A stretch of DNA of 64,000 bases from Pseudomicrostroma phylloplanum. Lineage: Eukaryota; Basidiomycota; Exobasidiomycetes; Microstromatales. The position numbers and the translations under genes were made by a program. A model generated the notes under the pieces. That model saw only the letters and a list, made by a program, of their open reading frames with translations, was not told the DNA's origin and did not search any database. Below, piece after piece: positions 1 through 11,805 of the stretch. The stretch lies in NCBI GenBank assembly GCA_039545275.1, contig BCHS01000017.1, forward strand, positions 186,001 to 250,000. Reading direction: 5' to 3'. The number at the start of each line of letters is the position of its first letter. Position 1 is the stretch's first letter.

Positions 1-1430
1 CCCATACTACGATCTCGACTTTGCCCTTCGCACATGTGCGGAACACAAGCGCCAGGAAGCTAGCGTACGCATCTACGCCAAGATGGGCTTCTTTGAGAAC
101 GCCGTCGATCTTGCCCTGGATGAAGGCGATGTAGATCTGGCCTGCTACTGTGCCGAGCTGGCGGAAGACCAATCGCTCCGCCGCAAGCTCTGGCTCAAGA
201 CTGCCAAGCACGTCGTCGAGACGAGAAAGGACATCAAGGCGGCGACTGAGTTCCTCTCACTAACCCCATTGTTGACCATCGAGGACATCCTCCCCTTCTT
301 CCCCGACTTTACCGTCATCGACTCCTTCAAGGACGAAATCTGTCTTGCCTTGGAAGGGTACGCGAGCAGGATCGAGGAGCTCAAGAGCGAGATGGAGACG
401 GCAACTGAGAGCGCCAAGAATATCCGGGGCGACATCGAGCAGCTCAGCCGGCGCTTTGTCACCGTAGAGGAAGATGACAAGTGCGGCGCGTGCGATGCCG
501 AGGTTCTGACGAGGCAGTTTTACGTCTTCCCCTGTCGACATGCCTTCCATGCCGATTGTCTCATCGCAGAGGTAAGTAGCGCGACCACGTGTGAAGCGTA
601 TGGGCGCTCTGCGCAATGTAGTAACTGTTCAGGCTTACCAACACTTGCCTCTTTGCACACCCCATACCTCACAGACGACCCGCCGTCTACCACCACGCTC
701 ACTGCGCAGACTGCTAGAGCTCCAATCTCAGCTCTCGCGCATCACGTCCGGTCTGATCCCCTCACTTCCCCCCTCCTATCTCGAGTCGCAAGCCACCTCC
801 ACTACCGCCAACGGCAATGGTAACGGCAACAGCGCCGCCAATGGCAGTCTCTCCCTGACACGCCGCGCAGGCGCCTCAGTAGCAGCAGCCGTCGCATCAG
901 GCGCAAGCGGCGTGGGTGGCGGCCTCGGAATGTCAATGGGAATGGGAATGGGCATGGGTATGGGTTCCAGCCTCGCACCACTCGGTCCTCTCGGGCTAGA
1001 CCGACTCCCCGAAACCCTCCTCGGCGTACTCACTGCGGGCGTGAGCGTATCCGTCGCGGGTGGGAGACGAGTACTTGCTCCACTGGACCCCTTTAGCGAG
1101 CCTGTGCTCGGGTATAAGCCCCGTGTTGGGCCGCCAAACGCCGCCGGTGCTGCTGGCGCTGAAGGTGCTTCTCCTGCTGGTGCCACTTCTGCATCCCCAG
1201 GAGAAGGAGGAGGAGGAGCGACCCGTCTCCTCACACGTCGCCAGCGCGAGGAGCTCGCGGCAGTGGAGCGCGTCCGCGACGAGATGGACGCGATCCTCGC
1301 TGCCAGCTGTCCGCTCTGCGAGGGATCCCTCGCGGATCTGGGCAAGCCGTTCCTCGGAGGTGGGGGAGGAGCTGGAGGTGGGCCGTTAGCGGCGAGGGAG
1401 GCGCAGGAGGAGGAGGAGTGGGCCTTGTAG
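1..1430 (+). CDS. VPS18: Vps18/Pep3, C-terminal part (5' truncated by window)
   Basis: Core subunit of the HOPS and CORVET tethering complexes, which act in vacuole and endosome fusion. The frame is open from base 2, so the N-terminal propeller lies outside the window. The first exon (to 571) carries the late alpha-solenoid, a coiled coil and the first half of a RING: CGAC, then CRHAFHADC. A 103-nt intron at 572-674 (GTAAGT...CACAG) leads to exon 675-1430. I chose 674 over the nearer AG at 632 because the helix after the RING then follows without extra residues, as I recall it from animal Vps18. The closing RING pair CPLC is at 1308-1319. Between the two RING halves lies a long Ala/Gly/Ser insert with a Gly-Met run (around 928-966). 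The stop is TAG at 1428-1430. Confidence 0.9.
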
Positions 1431-1880
1431 TGCCTCTCACCTTCGTCTCCTTTGAGCAGGTGCTGGGAGGGAGGCGATGAAACGTTGGGCTGAAAGAGGG
1501 TAGGGCGGTAGAATTGGTAATGACATGAGATTTCGTATCATAGGATCTGATCTTAATCAATGCTAGAGGCCAGATTACAGTATCGTAAAGAAGTCGAAAG
1601 AGGAACAGGAGGGGAAGCGGGCTGTAGCCTGCACGACAGGAACTAAAGAGAGGTGCAAGGAAGGGTAGTGCCTTCCTCGACTGAGAAATTGAATAGATGT
1701 ACAAGGCGATTGCGCCGGGGTGAAGTTCGTTCCAGGTGACATTGGAAATCGGGATCTTGAGCGAAGGAGAGAAAGTGGTCATGTGTGTGCTTCGTGCTAG
1801 TATTGCTGAGATCTCCTTCCGAGCTTGCTAGCCAGGGGCGCAGACGTCAGGCCTCATGGTACCGTGAGGTCGGGCAGAAC
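1431..1880. other. Tail-to-tail intergenic region, VPS18 / P450
   Basis: About 450 bases lie between two convergent genes. The stretch is purine-rich on the + strand and its reading frames are shadows only. It presumably holds both 3' UTRs. No clear terminator motif or RNA gene was recognised. Confidence 0.6.
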
Positions 1881-4007
1881 TCAAGCCGTAGCAATATCCT
1901 CCTCCGTCAGTCTCCTAAGCCTCACAGGCACTCCCCCTCGAGGCTTCATAGTGATAGCCGTATCACCGCGAATCGTCTGCTCCTCGCTGACCTTGGTCCA
2001 AGCGAACCTGGTGACCATCTGAAACAAGACTGCCTTCATCTCGATCTGGGCCATGTTCTTGCCGATGCAGTGGTGGTTGCCGGCAATGAAGCTCATGTAG
2101 GAGTAGACTGGATCCCATTCGGCAGAGACGCCTCGAGGACGCAGGGAGCCAGTCTCGGTCTTGGTGGCACCACCGGAGTCTTTCGTGGAAGCGTCAGAGC
2201 TACTGGAGCAGTGCCCGTCGGTCTCTTCTGGCAACCAGCGCTCCGGTACGAAGTCGGCAGCGTCGGGTCCCCAGACTCGAGGGTCAGTGTTGATGGCGAA
2301 AGACGAGATAGCAAGGTACTGGCAGGTGTCAGAAGGTACGTGAGGATAGTTGAAGTCAGCTAACAGCTTTTCGGCAGGGAGGCATCTCGAGCCGTGCACT
2401 CACGGTTCCCTTGGGACACCAAACTCCGTCAAGGTGGCTCCCCTTCGTAGACTTCCTAAAGGTCCCAGGGACGCTCGGTCGGATGCGCAGAGATTCGACG
2501 ACGACGGCGTGGAGGTACTTCAACTCCCTGAGCTCGTGGTAGGAGGGGTGTCCTGAAGCCGATTGGGCGAGGAAGTCCAGACATTCTGCTCGAAGCTTGC
2601 GCTGCACGTCCAAGTTGTTCGCCAGCAGCCAGATGGCCCACTGTCAGGGGAGAAGACGTATGATCAGAATGCAGACTATCCGAATGGCTGTCAGCGCTCG
2701 TCCATACTCATACTCACCGATACTCCACTGGAAGTCGTCTCATGCCCAGCTCCAAGGAAGGTCATGATATGGGCTTTGCACTCTCGAGCATCCATCTTGC
2801 GAGCAGTCTTGCCATTGCCGATCTTCTCAGCCTCGGTCTCAGCATCTAGAGCGCCCTTGATGATCAGGGAGAGAATATCAATCTTGCCTTGCTGAGATGC
2901 GTCACGCCTCTGTAGACGCTTCAGAGCTTTGGCTTCGGCAGTCTTCTGTGCGAGAAGTCTTTCGGCGATTCGTTGAATGGTACCGACGGAGTCGACGTAC
3001 TCAGCGAGGACAGAGACTGGGTAGAAGAGCCAGGAGGCGCCAGCGATCCTTTGGAGGATAGGTAGCCAGTATTCGTTATTGCGGAGAAGAGCTTCGATGA
3101 AAGCAGTGCCGACACCAAAGGGCAGAGAGAGAATCACGATTAGTGCAGCCAAGTTGCCTCCGCCTTGTAGACCAATGAGGGTGTGATAGGCTTTGGAGAG
3201 CGGCTCATCGGGATTGTGGAGAGAGTCGACCTGTGGACCAAATGGTACCCATTGTCAGCTAGTGTCGTCGTTGAGAATGAAAGCGCCCCCACTTACCTCG
3301 TAGCCAAAGGCAGTCACACAGATGATGTCCAGCAGAGCCCTCGTGACGACGTCATACGCATTGACGACGTCTGCATCCTTGTCCCCAATCAGTCTATTGA
3401 ACTCATCGCACATAGCCGCAAGAGCCGGTGCACACTCCTCGTACTGCGCCGCCAGGTACTTTGTAGCAAAAGCCGGGTTGAGATCTCTCCTCATCTTCTT
3501 GTGTACATCGTACTCGACAGTGAGCAGTCCATGTCCTGTGATCTGGCTGAGGATCCGCGTAGCAAAAGGTGGCTTGGTGTACTGGTAGTCATTCATGATC
3601 TGTCGAAGCGCCGTAGGGCTAAAGACGATGAGGCGCTCCATTCCAATAGGTCCAACGGTCTTGATGAATCCAGGCTGGCCTGGTTGACCACCGAAGCGAC
3701 GATTCCATTCGGTCTGGTAGGTGCCATACTCCTTGTTGATGAGCTGGACGGCTTCTCCCCAGAACCAGTGGCCTTCAGAGACAGGAGGACCTGGGAGATG
3801 GCGAAAGGGTGAGAAGTAGCGGGGACGTAGGTAGATCCAGTAGGGGTAGTAGAGGGCGAAGACTACTAGGGGAAGAGCGATTGTGCTGATGATGCTGACG
3901 ATGCTGGTAATGAGGAGTTGAGAGTACCAAGGGAGGGCGCGCAGGGCGGCATAGTAGCCATAGAGGGTAGTGGCCGACTGTGCCAGTGAGATGGAGAAGG
4001 AAACCAT
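1881..4007 (-). CDS. Cytochrome P450 monooxygenase, membrane anchored
   Basis: Heme-thiolate monooxygenase, probably ER-anchored; the substrate cannot be told from sequence. Four exons on the minus strand: 4007-3297, 3230-2718, 2640-2404 and 2318-1881, giving about 632 residues. All three introns (66-85 nt) are phase 0 with GTRAGT donors. Two hydrophobic segments near residues 30-55 form the anchor, followed by a proline hinge (HLPGPP). The I-helix AGHETTSS, the K-helix ESLR (ExxR) and the heme loop FIAGNHHCIG with the cysteine ligand near residue 571 are all present. The usual Arg two residues before the Cys is His here. A Ser/Thr-rich insert lies before the heme loop. At over 600 residues it is longer than a typical P450 (about 500). 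Confidence 0.92.
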
Positions 4008-4580
4008 GATGTGCTGAGCGAGTACCCGATGAGGCTTGTGCTTGGTAGGTGTTTCAGTAGGGACGGTGGGGTCTAGGGACCTTTCGGTTGAAGACAGTGA
4101 GGCGTCTTATCGAGGGCGGTCGCTGATGGGGTGGCCAGTGAGATCAGCAAAGGTATATGGGTAGACTAGCGTAGCAGGCTGGCCGCGGTTGAGGGGTACA
4201 GGGGAGTGAGGACAAGGGAGGGGCAAGGGGTGAGGGAGAGTAAGGGAGGGTGAGTGGTAGGGACGGTAAGAGAGTCAAGGTGATCAGCCTGGACTTGGAA
4301 CGAGGTGAAAAAAGGCGGCCCCTCAGGTGGAGCAAGGCGTGTCAGTCCATTCTTGCACGTCTGCCTGCCTCTCGGGGAGTTGATGCCGAGGAGGATAGAG
4401 AGAAGCGTAGGCTAGTCCGTCCATTGGAATCTGGTCCTCGCTCACACCCGGCAGATCTGGGTGCAGACTGAATGCACGAGGCGCGGAGTTGAATTTGAGA
4501 GTCCATGATGAATCGCGGGTAGAGTAGAGTAGCATACGAGGTCCCTTTGACAAGAGATGGCATACGAGGTCCTGAGCTGC
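4008..4580. other. Intergenic: P450 5' region and 3' region of the Trm732-like gene
   Basis: About 570 bases between two minus-strand genes. It contains a G/A-rich run around 4200-4265 (repeated GGGAG/GGTGAG units). No gene was recognised. The P450 promoter presumably lies here. Confidence 0.5.
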
Positions 4581-7500
4581 TCAATTGGGGGTATAGCGCA
4601 GCCTCTGCCCCAATTCCTCCCTCACTCGCTTCAGATCCTCTCTCCCTTTGCCCATCAACGTGGCTGCAGCGTAAAGTCTCACAGCCAACACTCTCCCCAC
4701 TACCGAAGTCGTGCTTTCCTCCTTCTCCAGCAGCTGTCGAGCCATCTTCGCCACTGCATCCGCCCTGCTCTCGAACCACTTCTCCACATCGCTCCTGGAC
4801 TGAACTGCCTGTCTCGATTCGAGCACGGCCAGAGCCTGCAGCACGTCCATCTCTACGTCGCGGTAGAGGTTGGGGCGCTCTACAGCAAAGAGGACATCCG
4901 CAGGGTGGAGGGCTTCTTCGAGTGAAGAGGACAGAGTACGATCCGATGGAAGGATCACCGTACGGCAGAGGTATCTCGTCCAGAGGTCCCTACCGTCGGG
5001 GGCAGTGTAGCGCGTCTCCATCCAGTTCCATGCGCGAGAGGTGCTGATGGAGCTGGAGGCGACGCTCTGTCTTGCGGCCTGCAGAAGCGCGTCGAGCTTG
5101 CCAGAACGCTGGATGCCGTTGGCAAGCGCACCTTCATCCGACGAGTTGATAGACATCGCCTTTGAGATCAGCTCGGCAGCAATGTACCTCACTTCTTCCT
5201 CATCGTCTTGCAGCAAATCCACCACTGCCACTCTTGCGTTGAACAAGGCTCGCTCAGACCCTTCCGCCAGCTGCTGATCGCTTGATCGAGAAGGCGAGAA
5301 GAGCCAAGGGCCACAGCGAGCCAGGGACTGAATGGCAGCAAGTCTCGACTCGACATGCTCGTCCTCTTTCGCGCAGAGACATACCAGCTTAGAGTATACG
5401 ACCAGTGTTCTCTTTTTGCTGTCTGCATCTTTGCTCGTTTGTAGAAGCGAGGTCGTAAGGCAGCCCAGGAGAGTCAGAGCAGACTCTCTGAGTGGCACCC
5501 TTCCGCTCTCGAATGCTACAGAGGCCAGACGATCCCACTCCTCTTCAAGCGTCGTGCCCACTGCAGAAAGGCTCGAAAGGTAGGTCGCCTCATCATACTC
5601 TTCGTACAGCTCATCGGCGGCTTCGCTCCGCAGCTGGAAGTCGGCTGTGCCAGCAAGAGAGTCCTCCGAGCCTGGAGGTGGAGTGATTCTGGCTAGCTCG
5701 GCGACGAACCAGTTGACGCTTGCCCAGAGACAGATTGCTACTATGTTCAGGAAGAGGACGTGCGGGTTCCCGCCGGTACCGATCAGCAGTGACAGGAGGG
5801 TAGCAAAGAGACCGTAGAAGCATTGGTTCATGATACGCTGCGTAGGGTTGTTGAGGCCAGGTGAGAAGAGAGAATCGATGATGGGCTGAATGAAGGAGTC
5901 ATCTGCCTGAGCGCCGGAAGGGACGTCGATGTTCTTCTTAGCCACAACTTGAGAGGAACCCCAAAGCACTTGTCGCCGGCGCGAGACCAGATCCTGGGCT
6001 GAGAGCTTGTTCTCTTTGCTGTCGGTCACCTGCTGGGAGTCAGCATAGATTGCAACGGCTTTCTTGTAGGCTTCTTGAACAGCGGGAGAGCTGGACGAAG
6101 CGATGCCTGGAATGACCTTCAGAGCCTGCCCAATCTTGGAGTCGCCAGTATCAAATCCATGCGTCCGACCTAGCCTCGCCACGGCCAAGAGGGAGCCATG
6201 AAGCGAGTTCTCGCTCTTTGTAAAGTGACACGCATTGACCAAATCAAGAGCTGTGGCTGCCGCATTGCTCCTCGTCGTCAAGGAGCTATAGGCTCGACTG
6301 GCGATTTCGCGAATCTTGAAGTCGACGCTTTCAAGGCATTGACCCACCAGCTTCCTCAGCCCTTCAATGTCTGCGGCGCCAGCTTCTTGATGGTCTACGG
6401 CCTGCATCCTCGACAGTAGGAAGAGCACGGCATACAAAGAGCCTGCCTGCTCGGCGTCTGCGCGATTGGTCGCCTTGTGCAGCCCTGCGTTCAGAGCACC
6501 GTCAAGGTGGTCCCTCAGAGCGGGGTGGAGGGTGGGGTAGAGCTGGAAGAAGCGGTTTGCCGGGAGTTGAGAAGAGGGATCATCCTCGTTTGTTTTTCGA
6601 GCAGGGAATGCCCGAGGCGAGAGGGCTGCAAAGAGCATCAGACCTGCATTGCGGATGTACCAGACAGGTGACTGGAATCTGCGAATAGCAAGTGACAGAA
6701 GCGTGTCTGTAAAGGGGCTCATGGGCTCAGCTAGGGATGCGTCGAGGACGAGGACACGGAGAATGTTGATGGTGTGGATATGAGCTGCTACGCTCTTCGC
6801 GTCCTCTGAGCCAAAGCATTCGTCGGCTGCATCAATGAGCTGCTTCATGGCAGACTGGAGAGGGGCGCGGTCTTGTCGCAGAGGAAGAGCTGTGATCAAG
6901 GCGAGAACGGCGTAGCCAATTCCTGCGCTGCGTCGAGTGGTCGAGATGCTGCTTTTGGCGTCGGTGATCATGGAGATGAAGCTCTGCAGCCAATGCTGAG
7001 GAAGCTCCTTTACCTCCAGCCAGTCACCTCTGACTATGGCGGCAGCCGCGCTCGAATACGCTGGGTAGATTGTGCTGAAGGCGCCTCGATGGCGCACGGC
7101 CGTCATCCACAATGAGAAGCGATCACCGGCTTGCTGAATCTCGTCAGCTGTCCAGACGGCCTTTGCGATCTTGGCATCGTGCTTGAGTGGAGAGGACACG
7201 AGCTTGCCCAGCAGCGCAGCAGCCTCCTTCATACCTCTCCAAGAGTAAGAGAGCATCACCTGCGACTTGCGAATGATGGTTTCGGTCATCGCATCATCAA
7301 GTGCTCCGCCCTCGGCAGCTGCGAGTGCCCTTGCTACCTCGGTATCGGCTGCATCGACGGCATCATCGCCACCGCCGATGTCTGCTGCGGCCGAATGATC
7401 GTTGCCTTCGGGAGCAGCTGCACACAGGATAGGTCGTGTGACATGCCAGATCCTGTCGATGAGAGCTTGAGCTCGGACGAATTCGGCCCGTAGCTCTTCC

Positions 7501-9666
7501 TGGCCAGCGACATCGCCTTCGATGGCGGACCAGAAGATGGGATCATCGAGCATCCTCTGCAGAGTGATCAAGGTGCCGTGGAGTGGATTGTTCTTTGCCG
7601 CTTCGAACAGACCTTGCGTCTCTGCAAGCTTGATCTGAGCCTCTAGGAAAGCCAATAGATCGGAGAATAGGAGCAGCTCGCGTGAAGAGGTGGACGTGGT
7701 AGCAGTGCTCTGGTTGCCTCCTTCTAGCTGAAGCAGGGGAGTCGGCGTCCAGCCAAGTCGTCGGATGTACACTTGCTGGTATACCCTTAGCAAGCCTCCT
7801 GCGGCAGCACTCTCTGAGTCCCTTCCGCTGAGCAGCAATCGCCTTGCCTTCAAGAGAATCTCTCGCTCGGCAGTGCTTTGATCTTCCAGCCCCTGCAAGG
7901 GAGCAGGAAAGCGATGCAGTAGACCTAGAGCTCTTGCCTGGATGTCGGGGTAGGTACTGTCTGCACATGACAGCAGAATCTTGACCATGCGGCCATCGAT
8001 TAGCTTCACGCCTAGTGAGTATTCCTTGCGGAAGGTGCCAAAAGTAGCCTTGAGGCCCGGATCTGTGTCACCCGCCCCGGTTCGCTCGTATTGTGGGTCA
8101 ACACCAGCAGCGAGAATCAGCTCGAGGAAGGTCAATGAGGCGATGACGATGTGATAAGGTGCTCCGGGATGGAGTGTCCGCAGAATCACATTGGTGACGG
8201 AGAGCAGAAAGTCGCGACTCGACTGAAGAGCCGCCTGATGCGCATTCTTGGCCTGCAGCTTCTCTGGCTCCGCGTCTTCCTTGATCTTTGCAATCTCGCG
8301 CTCTGCCGCATATCCCACAGCAGTGATTCTAGCGAGCAGCTTGCCGAAGAGAGAATGCAGTGAGCCTCTACCACTGGCATGTGTGCTTGAGAAGCTTGCC
8401 TCGAGGAAGGCTTGCAAGAGGGCAAGCTCCTCCTTTGTCAATGGCGAGACGGCGCTTCTGGTCTCCACTACGAGCGAGAATGCAGAGACCTGCAGCTCTT
8501 CATCGCTGGACTGCCCGCAGGCGGCGAGCAGTTCTGCGGGTATCACGATGCAGGGCTGATCATGGGGCCGCAGAGCCGCATGATGACTAGCTGCAACAAC
8601 ATCGTCGCCCAAGAGCGTTTCATTGCTTGCTGCTGTAGACTCTCCCACTCTGCATAGACCATATCCTTTTGCAGCTCGCAGTGTCGCAAGGACGGCCGGG
8701 AGGTTGGGCAATGCAGAGTCTTGTTGCAGCAGACCTGCGACTACGGCCAAGATGGAGGCTGGAGCGAGCTGAAACAGCTCCACCAGGTGATAGACGCTAG
8801 TGGAAGTCCTACGGTAGCTGTCTTGTGACTGCAGAGCATCGATGATGGGGCGAGTGGTGTATTCGACCCACTCTGACCACACGGACGCTTGAGGGGTGGC
8901 TCCGTTGGCCGCTTCTTTGTTATGGACGCCTTCTGTGCTGTCGAAGCGTAGCCCCATTGCCTCTCCTTTTCTGCGTACAATCTTCATGCAAACTCTGGAC
9001 CTGCGAGTGGGGATGTCCACCTGAGCGGAGAACTTATTGATGAGCTGCGAGTAGAGGTCTGGTGTGCGCTTGAGGACCTCGTCGGCGTCGTAGAGGGAGA
9101 GCAGATTGTCGTATACGACGAGGGCAGTACGAGTCTCCATGTCTTGACTTGCTCGATCGAGGAGGAGGGATGCGAGGTGGGAGAGGGGAGCCGAGCCGCT
9201 AGTGGATTGCGTCGCCTTGCTCGCCGAGGGACGGCCGAGGGCGACTTGGTCCAGAAGCAACAGGACCGTTGGTAGTACACTCTCGGAACGCTTTGCGACA
9301 GAGGAGCGCTCATGGTCGAGCTTGTCCCAGAATAGCTGGGTGAGGAGAGACTGGGTGTCCTGATCCAGTAGGGCGGCGAGGCAGGCATTCTGGGTGGTGG
9401 CTGCGAGCGCCTTTGCGGCAAGTGTCCATTGTCCGAGGTCGTCGAAGTCTTGGCGCATGCAATCTGAGCTCTGACATCTATGGAGGCATTCTGCGAACGT
9501 GGACTCGAGGAGCGATGATTGCCTGTAGGAGGTCGCGAGGGTCAGAGAGGGAGTCGTGGAGGTGCTGTGCGAGACGAGATGCGGATACTCACTGTTGCTC
9601 GTCTTGGGTTGTGCGTATGCTCCTGATCTGCTTGAGCAGCTCGCCCTGATTGGCCTGTCTGACCAT
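4581..9666 (-). CDS. TRM732: THADA/Trm732 family protein (partner of a tRNA 2'-O-methyltransferase)
   Basis: In yeast, Trm732 works with the methyltransferase Trm7 to form the 2'-O-methyl nucleotide at tRNA position 32. Two exons: 9666-9593 and 9522-4581, with a 70-nt intron, giving about 1671 residues. The first exon starts at ATG 9666 and is joined in frame through a GTGAGT...CTACAG intron; the next Met (9458) would drop the N-terminus. The whole protein looks like helical ARM/HEAT repeats. The DUF2428 hallmarks lie at about residues 780-1010: WRGMKEAA, the block VRHRGAF, TRRSAGIGY and WYIRNAGLMLFAAL. The length fits the family (1400-1900). A hydrophobic stretch at nt 5680-5840 is probably a buried helix pair, though a membrane segment cannot be excluded. 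Divergent from the G-alpha gene. Confidence 0.88.
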
Positions 9667-10630
9667 CTGCGGAGCTGCGTGTGTGACGAGAGAGGGATAC
9701 TAGTGAGTGCTTTGCCGTGTATGCTAAGGCACTCGTCTTTGCGGGAGTGACCTTCGGAATGACTTCTTCCTGCTTTGGCGTCGAGAAAATCTGTCTGTCC
9801 GCGTCTTGTGTGGGTGGCCTGTCCGTCGGAAGTGGGTCCTTGAGGCAGGCAGGCAGGCAGGCAGGCAGGCCAGCCTTGAGCCCACTGCGTCTTGTCCAGC
9901 CTAGCGCCTCGTCGCTCGCCCCTTTTGCCCCGCGTTCGTCTGGTCTGCGTGCGTTTGCGCGCTTCGCCTGTGCGCCCCCCGCGTGGCTGGCTGGCTGTCG
10001 GCCTGGCCTGGCCCCGCGCCTCTTTGCAGCTGCTACCGATTGCTCTTTCACCCAGAAGACGCCTTGACTGAGACTCCCCACCACTGTCGTTGACTGTCTA
10101 CATCGTGGCCACCACAACCATCGCATCTCGATCAGTAGCCTACCTACATCAAGCATCTCACATCGCCCACAATCTCGTTCCCCACCCCCCGTCGCCGCAC
10201 TTTCCGGCACTCTGCAGCCCACACTCGCTTCGGCCCATTAACAGCCTCTCCTGCCTAGCGCGTGACGGCCAAAGGCAATCACCCCTCTCTTTCACTCATC
10301 ACCTCGCCCACGAATCGTTCATACCCTTGAGCCAGCCAGCCACCCACCCAGCCATCCAGTCTTGCAGCACAACAACATCTCCCGCTACAAACACTGGCCA
10401 TTGATTGTACATCCCCCCCCCCTGATCTCGCCCTGCCTCTCTGCGTGGGGATTCTACCTCGGCCCCCCCGGCTCCTTTGTTCCCTTGCTGGGCGTTGCTC
10501 TCGAGCCCTGCCCTTTTGGACGGACAAACATTTGGCGCCCCCCTTACAATTAGACTGGCAGCCTCTACTCCACGATACCCATTCTCCACTTCACCCTTTA
10601 CATACCACCAACGAACACTAACCTCTCGTC
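9667..10630. promoter_or_regulatory. Divergent promoter and leader, Trm732-like / G-alpha
   Basis: About 960 bases separate two start codons on opposite strands. The G-alpha side (10090-10630) is strongly pyrimidine-rich on the + strand, with a C run near 10410-10421, as in long fungal 5' leaders. It contains several out-of-frame ATGs, so upstream reading frames are possible. The Trm732 side contains the GGCA microsatellite listed separately. No protein gene is supported here. Confidence 0.55.
9844..9870. repeat. (GGCA)n microsatellite
   Basis: Nearly seven tandem GGCA units, followed by further GGCT/GGCC-rich sequence to about 10010. It lies inside the divergent promoter of the Trm732-like and G-alpha genes, so its length could vary between strains. 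Confidence 0.95.
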
Positions 10631-11805
10631 ATGGGCTGTGGTTCATCAAAAGTAGACAAGGAGCAGGTGGCTCGCAACGAAGAGATCGAGAACCAGCTCA
10701 AGAAGGATCGACTGGCTCAAAGGAATGAGATCAAGATGCTGCTCCTGGGAGCTGGAGAGTCGGGCAAGTCGACGATCCTCAAGCAGCTCAAGCTCATCAA
10801 CAATGGAGCCTACACAAATGAAGAGCGCGAGTCGTACAAGGAAATCATCTTTTCCAACACCCTACAGAGCATGAGGGTCGTGCTGGATGCCATGGAGAAC
10901 CTCGATATTCCGCTGAGCGACGGCAACAATGCCTCTCGCGCAGAGATCATCCTGGGACTACCGCCGCAGATTGAGGCAGACTACCTGCCAAAGGACGTGG
11001 CCGATGCCATTTGGGGACTATGGCAAGACAGGGGGGTGAGGCATTGTGTGGACAGGAGTAGGGAGTATCAATTGAATGACAGCGCTAGGTTGTGAGTAGC
11101 GCAGAAGCGAGGGGCTGTAGAAGATGATGGGCCCGCGGGCGTTGAGCCGTCGTACTCACACTTGCCTCTTCTTCTCCCTTCGTCACGCACAGCTACTTTG
11201 ACTCGATCCAACGGATGGCCGACCCTCGCTACATTCCCACGGATCAGGACGTGCTGCGTTCCCGAGTCAAGACCACCGGTATCACCGAGACGCACTTCCA
11301 GATCGGCGACCTCAACTACAAGGTCTTTGACGTGGGAGGCCAACGCTCAGAGCGCAAAAAGTGGATCCACTGCTTCGAAAACGTCACTGCCATCATCTTC
11401 CTCGTAGCCATTTCAGAATATGACCAGCTCCTCTACGAGGACCAAAATGTCAATCGAATGCAAGAGGCCCTCACCCTCTTTGACTCGATTTGCAACTCGA
11501 GGTGGTTCACCCGCACATCGATCATCCTCTTCTTGAACAAGATCGACCTCTTCAGGGAGAAGCTGCCGTACTCGCCCTTGAGTGACTACTTTTCCGATTT
11601 CCAGCCTCCTCAGCATCCCGATGACATGTACAATGCTGCAAGCGAGTACATCGTTGGGCGATTCGTCAGCCTCAATCAGAGCCCACACAAGACGGTGTAT
11701 ACGCACTTCACCTGCGCGACGGATACACAGCAGATCAAGTTTGTCCTCAGCGCAGTCAATGACATTGTCATTCAAAATAACCTCAAGGATGCTGGGTTGC
11801 TCTAG
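10631..11805 (+). CDS. Heterotrimeric G-protein alpha subunit, Gi-like (group I)
   Basis: GTP-binding subunit coupling receptors to mating, virulence or nutrient signalling. Exons 10631-11091 and 11193-11805 with a 101-nt intron, giving about 357 residues, normal for the family. MGCGSS at the N-terminus offers an N-myristoylation Gly2 and a palmitoylation Cys3. P-loop GAGESGKS is at residues 40-47. Switch I has RVKTTGI, switch [14 protein letters not shown], then NKID and TCATDT for guanine recognition. The N-terminal helix, including [10 protein letters not shown], matches fungal group I (GNA-1/Gpa1) proteins rather than the cAMP-type group III, from memory. The C-terminus ends DAGLL, so the cysteine four from the end used by pertussis toxin in Gi proteins is replaced by Ala. 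Confidence 0.95.

Noticed and set aside
633..674. Shorter first intron in VPS18 (ending at 632)
   Set aside because: It keeps the frame but inserts 14 residues into the helix right after the RING His/Cys pair. The acceptor at 674 avoids this.
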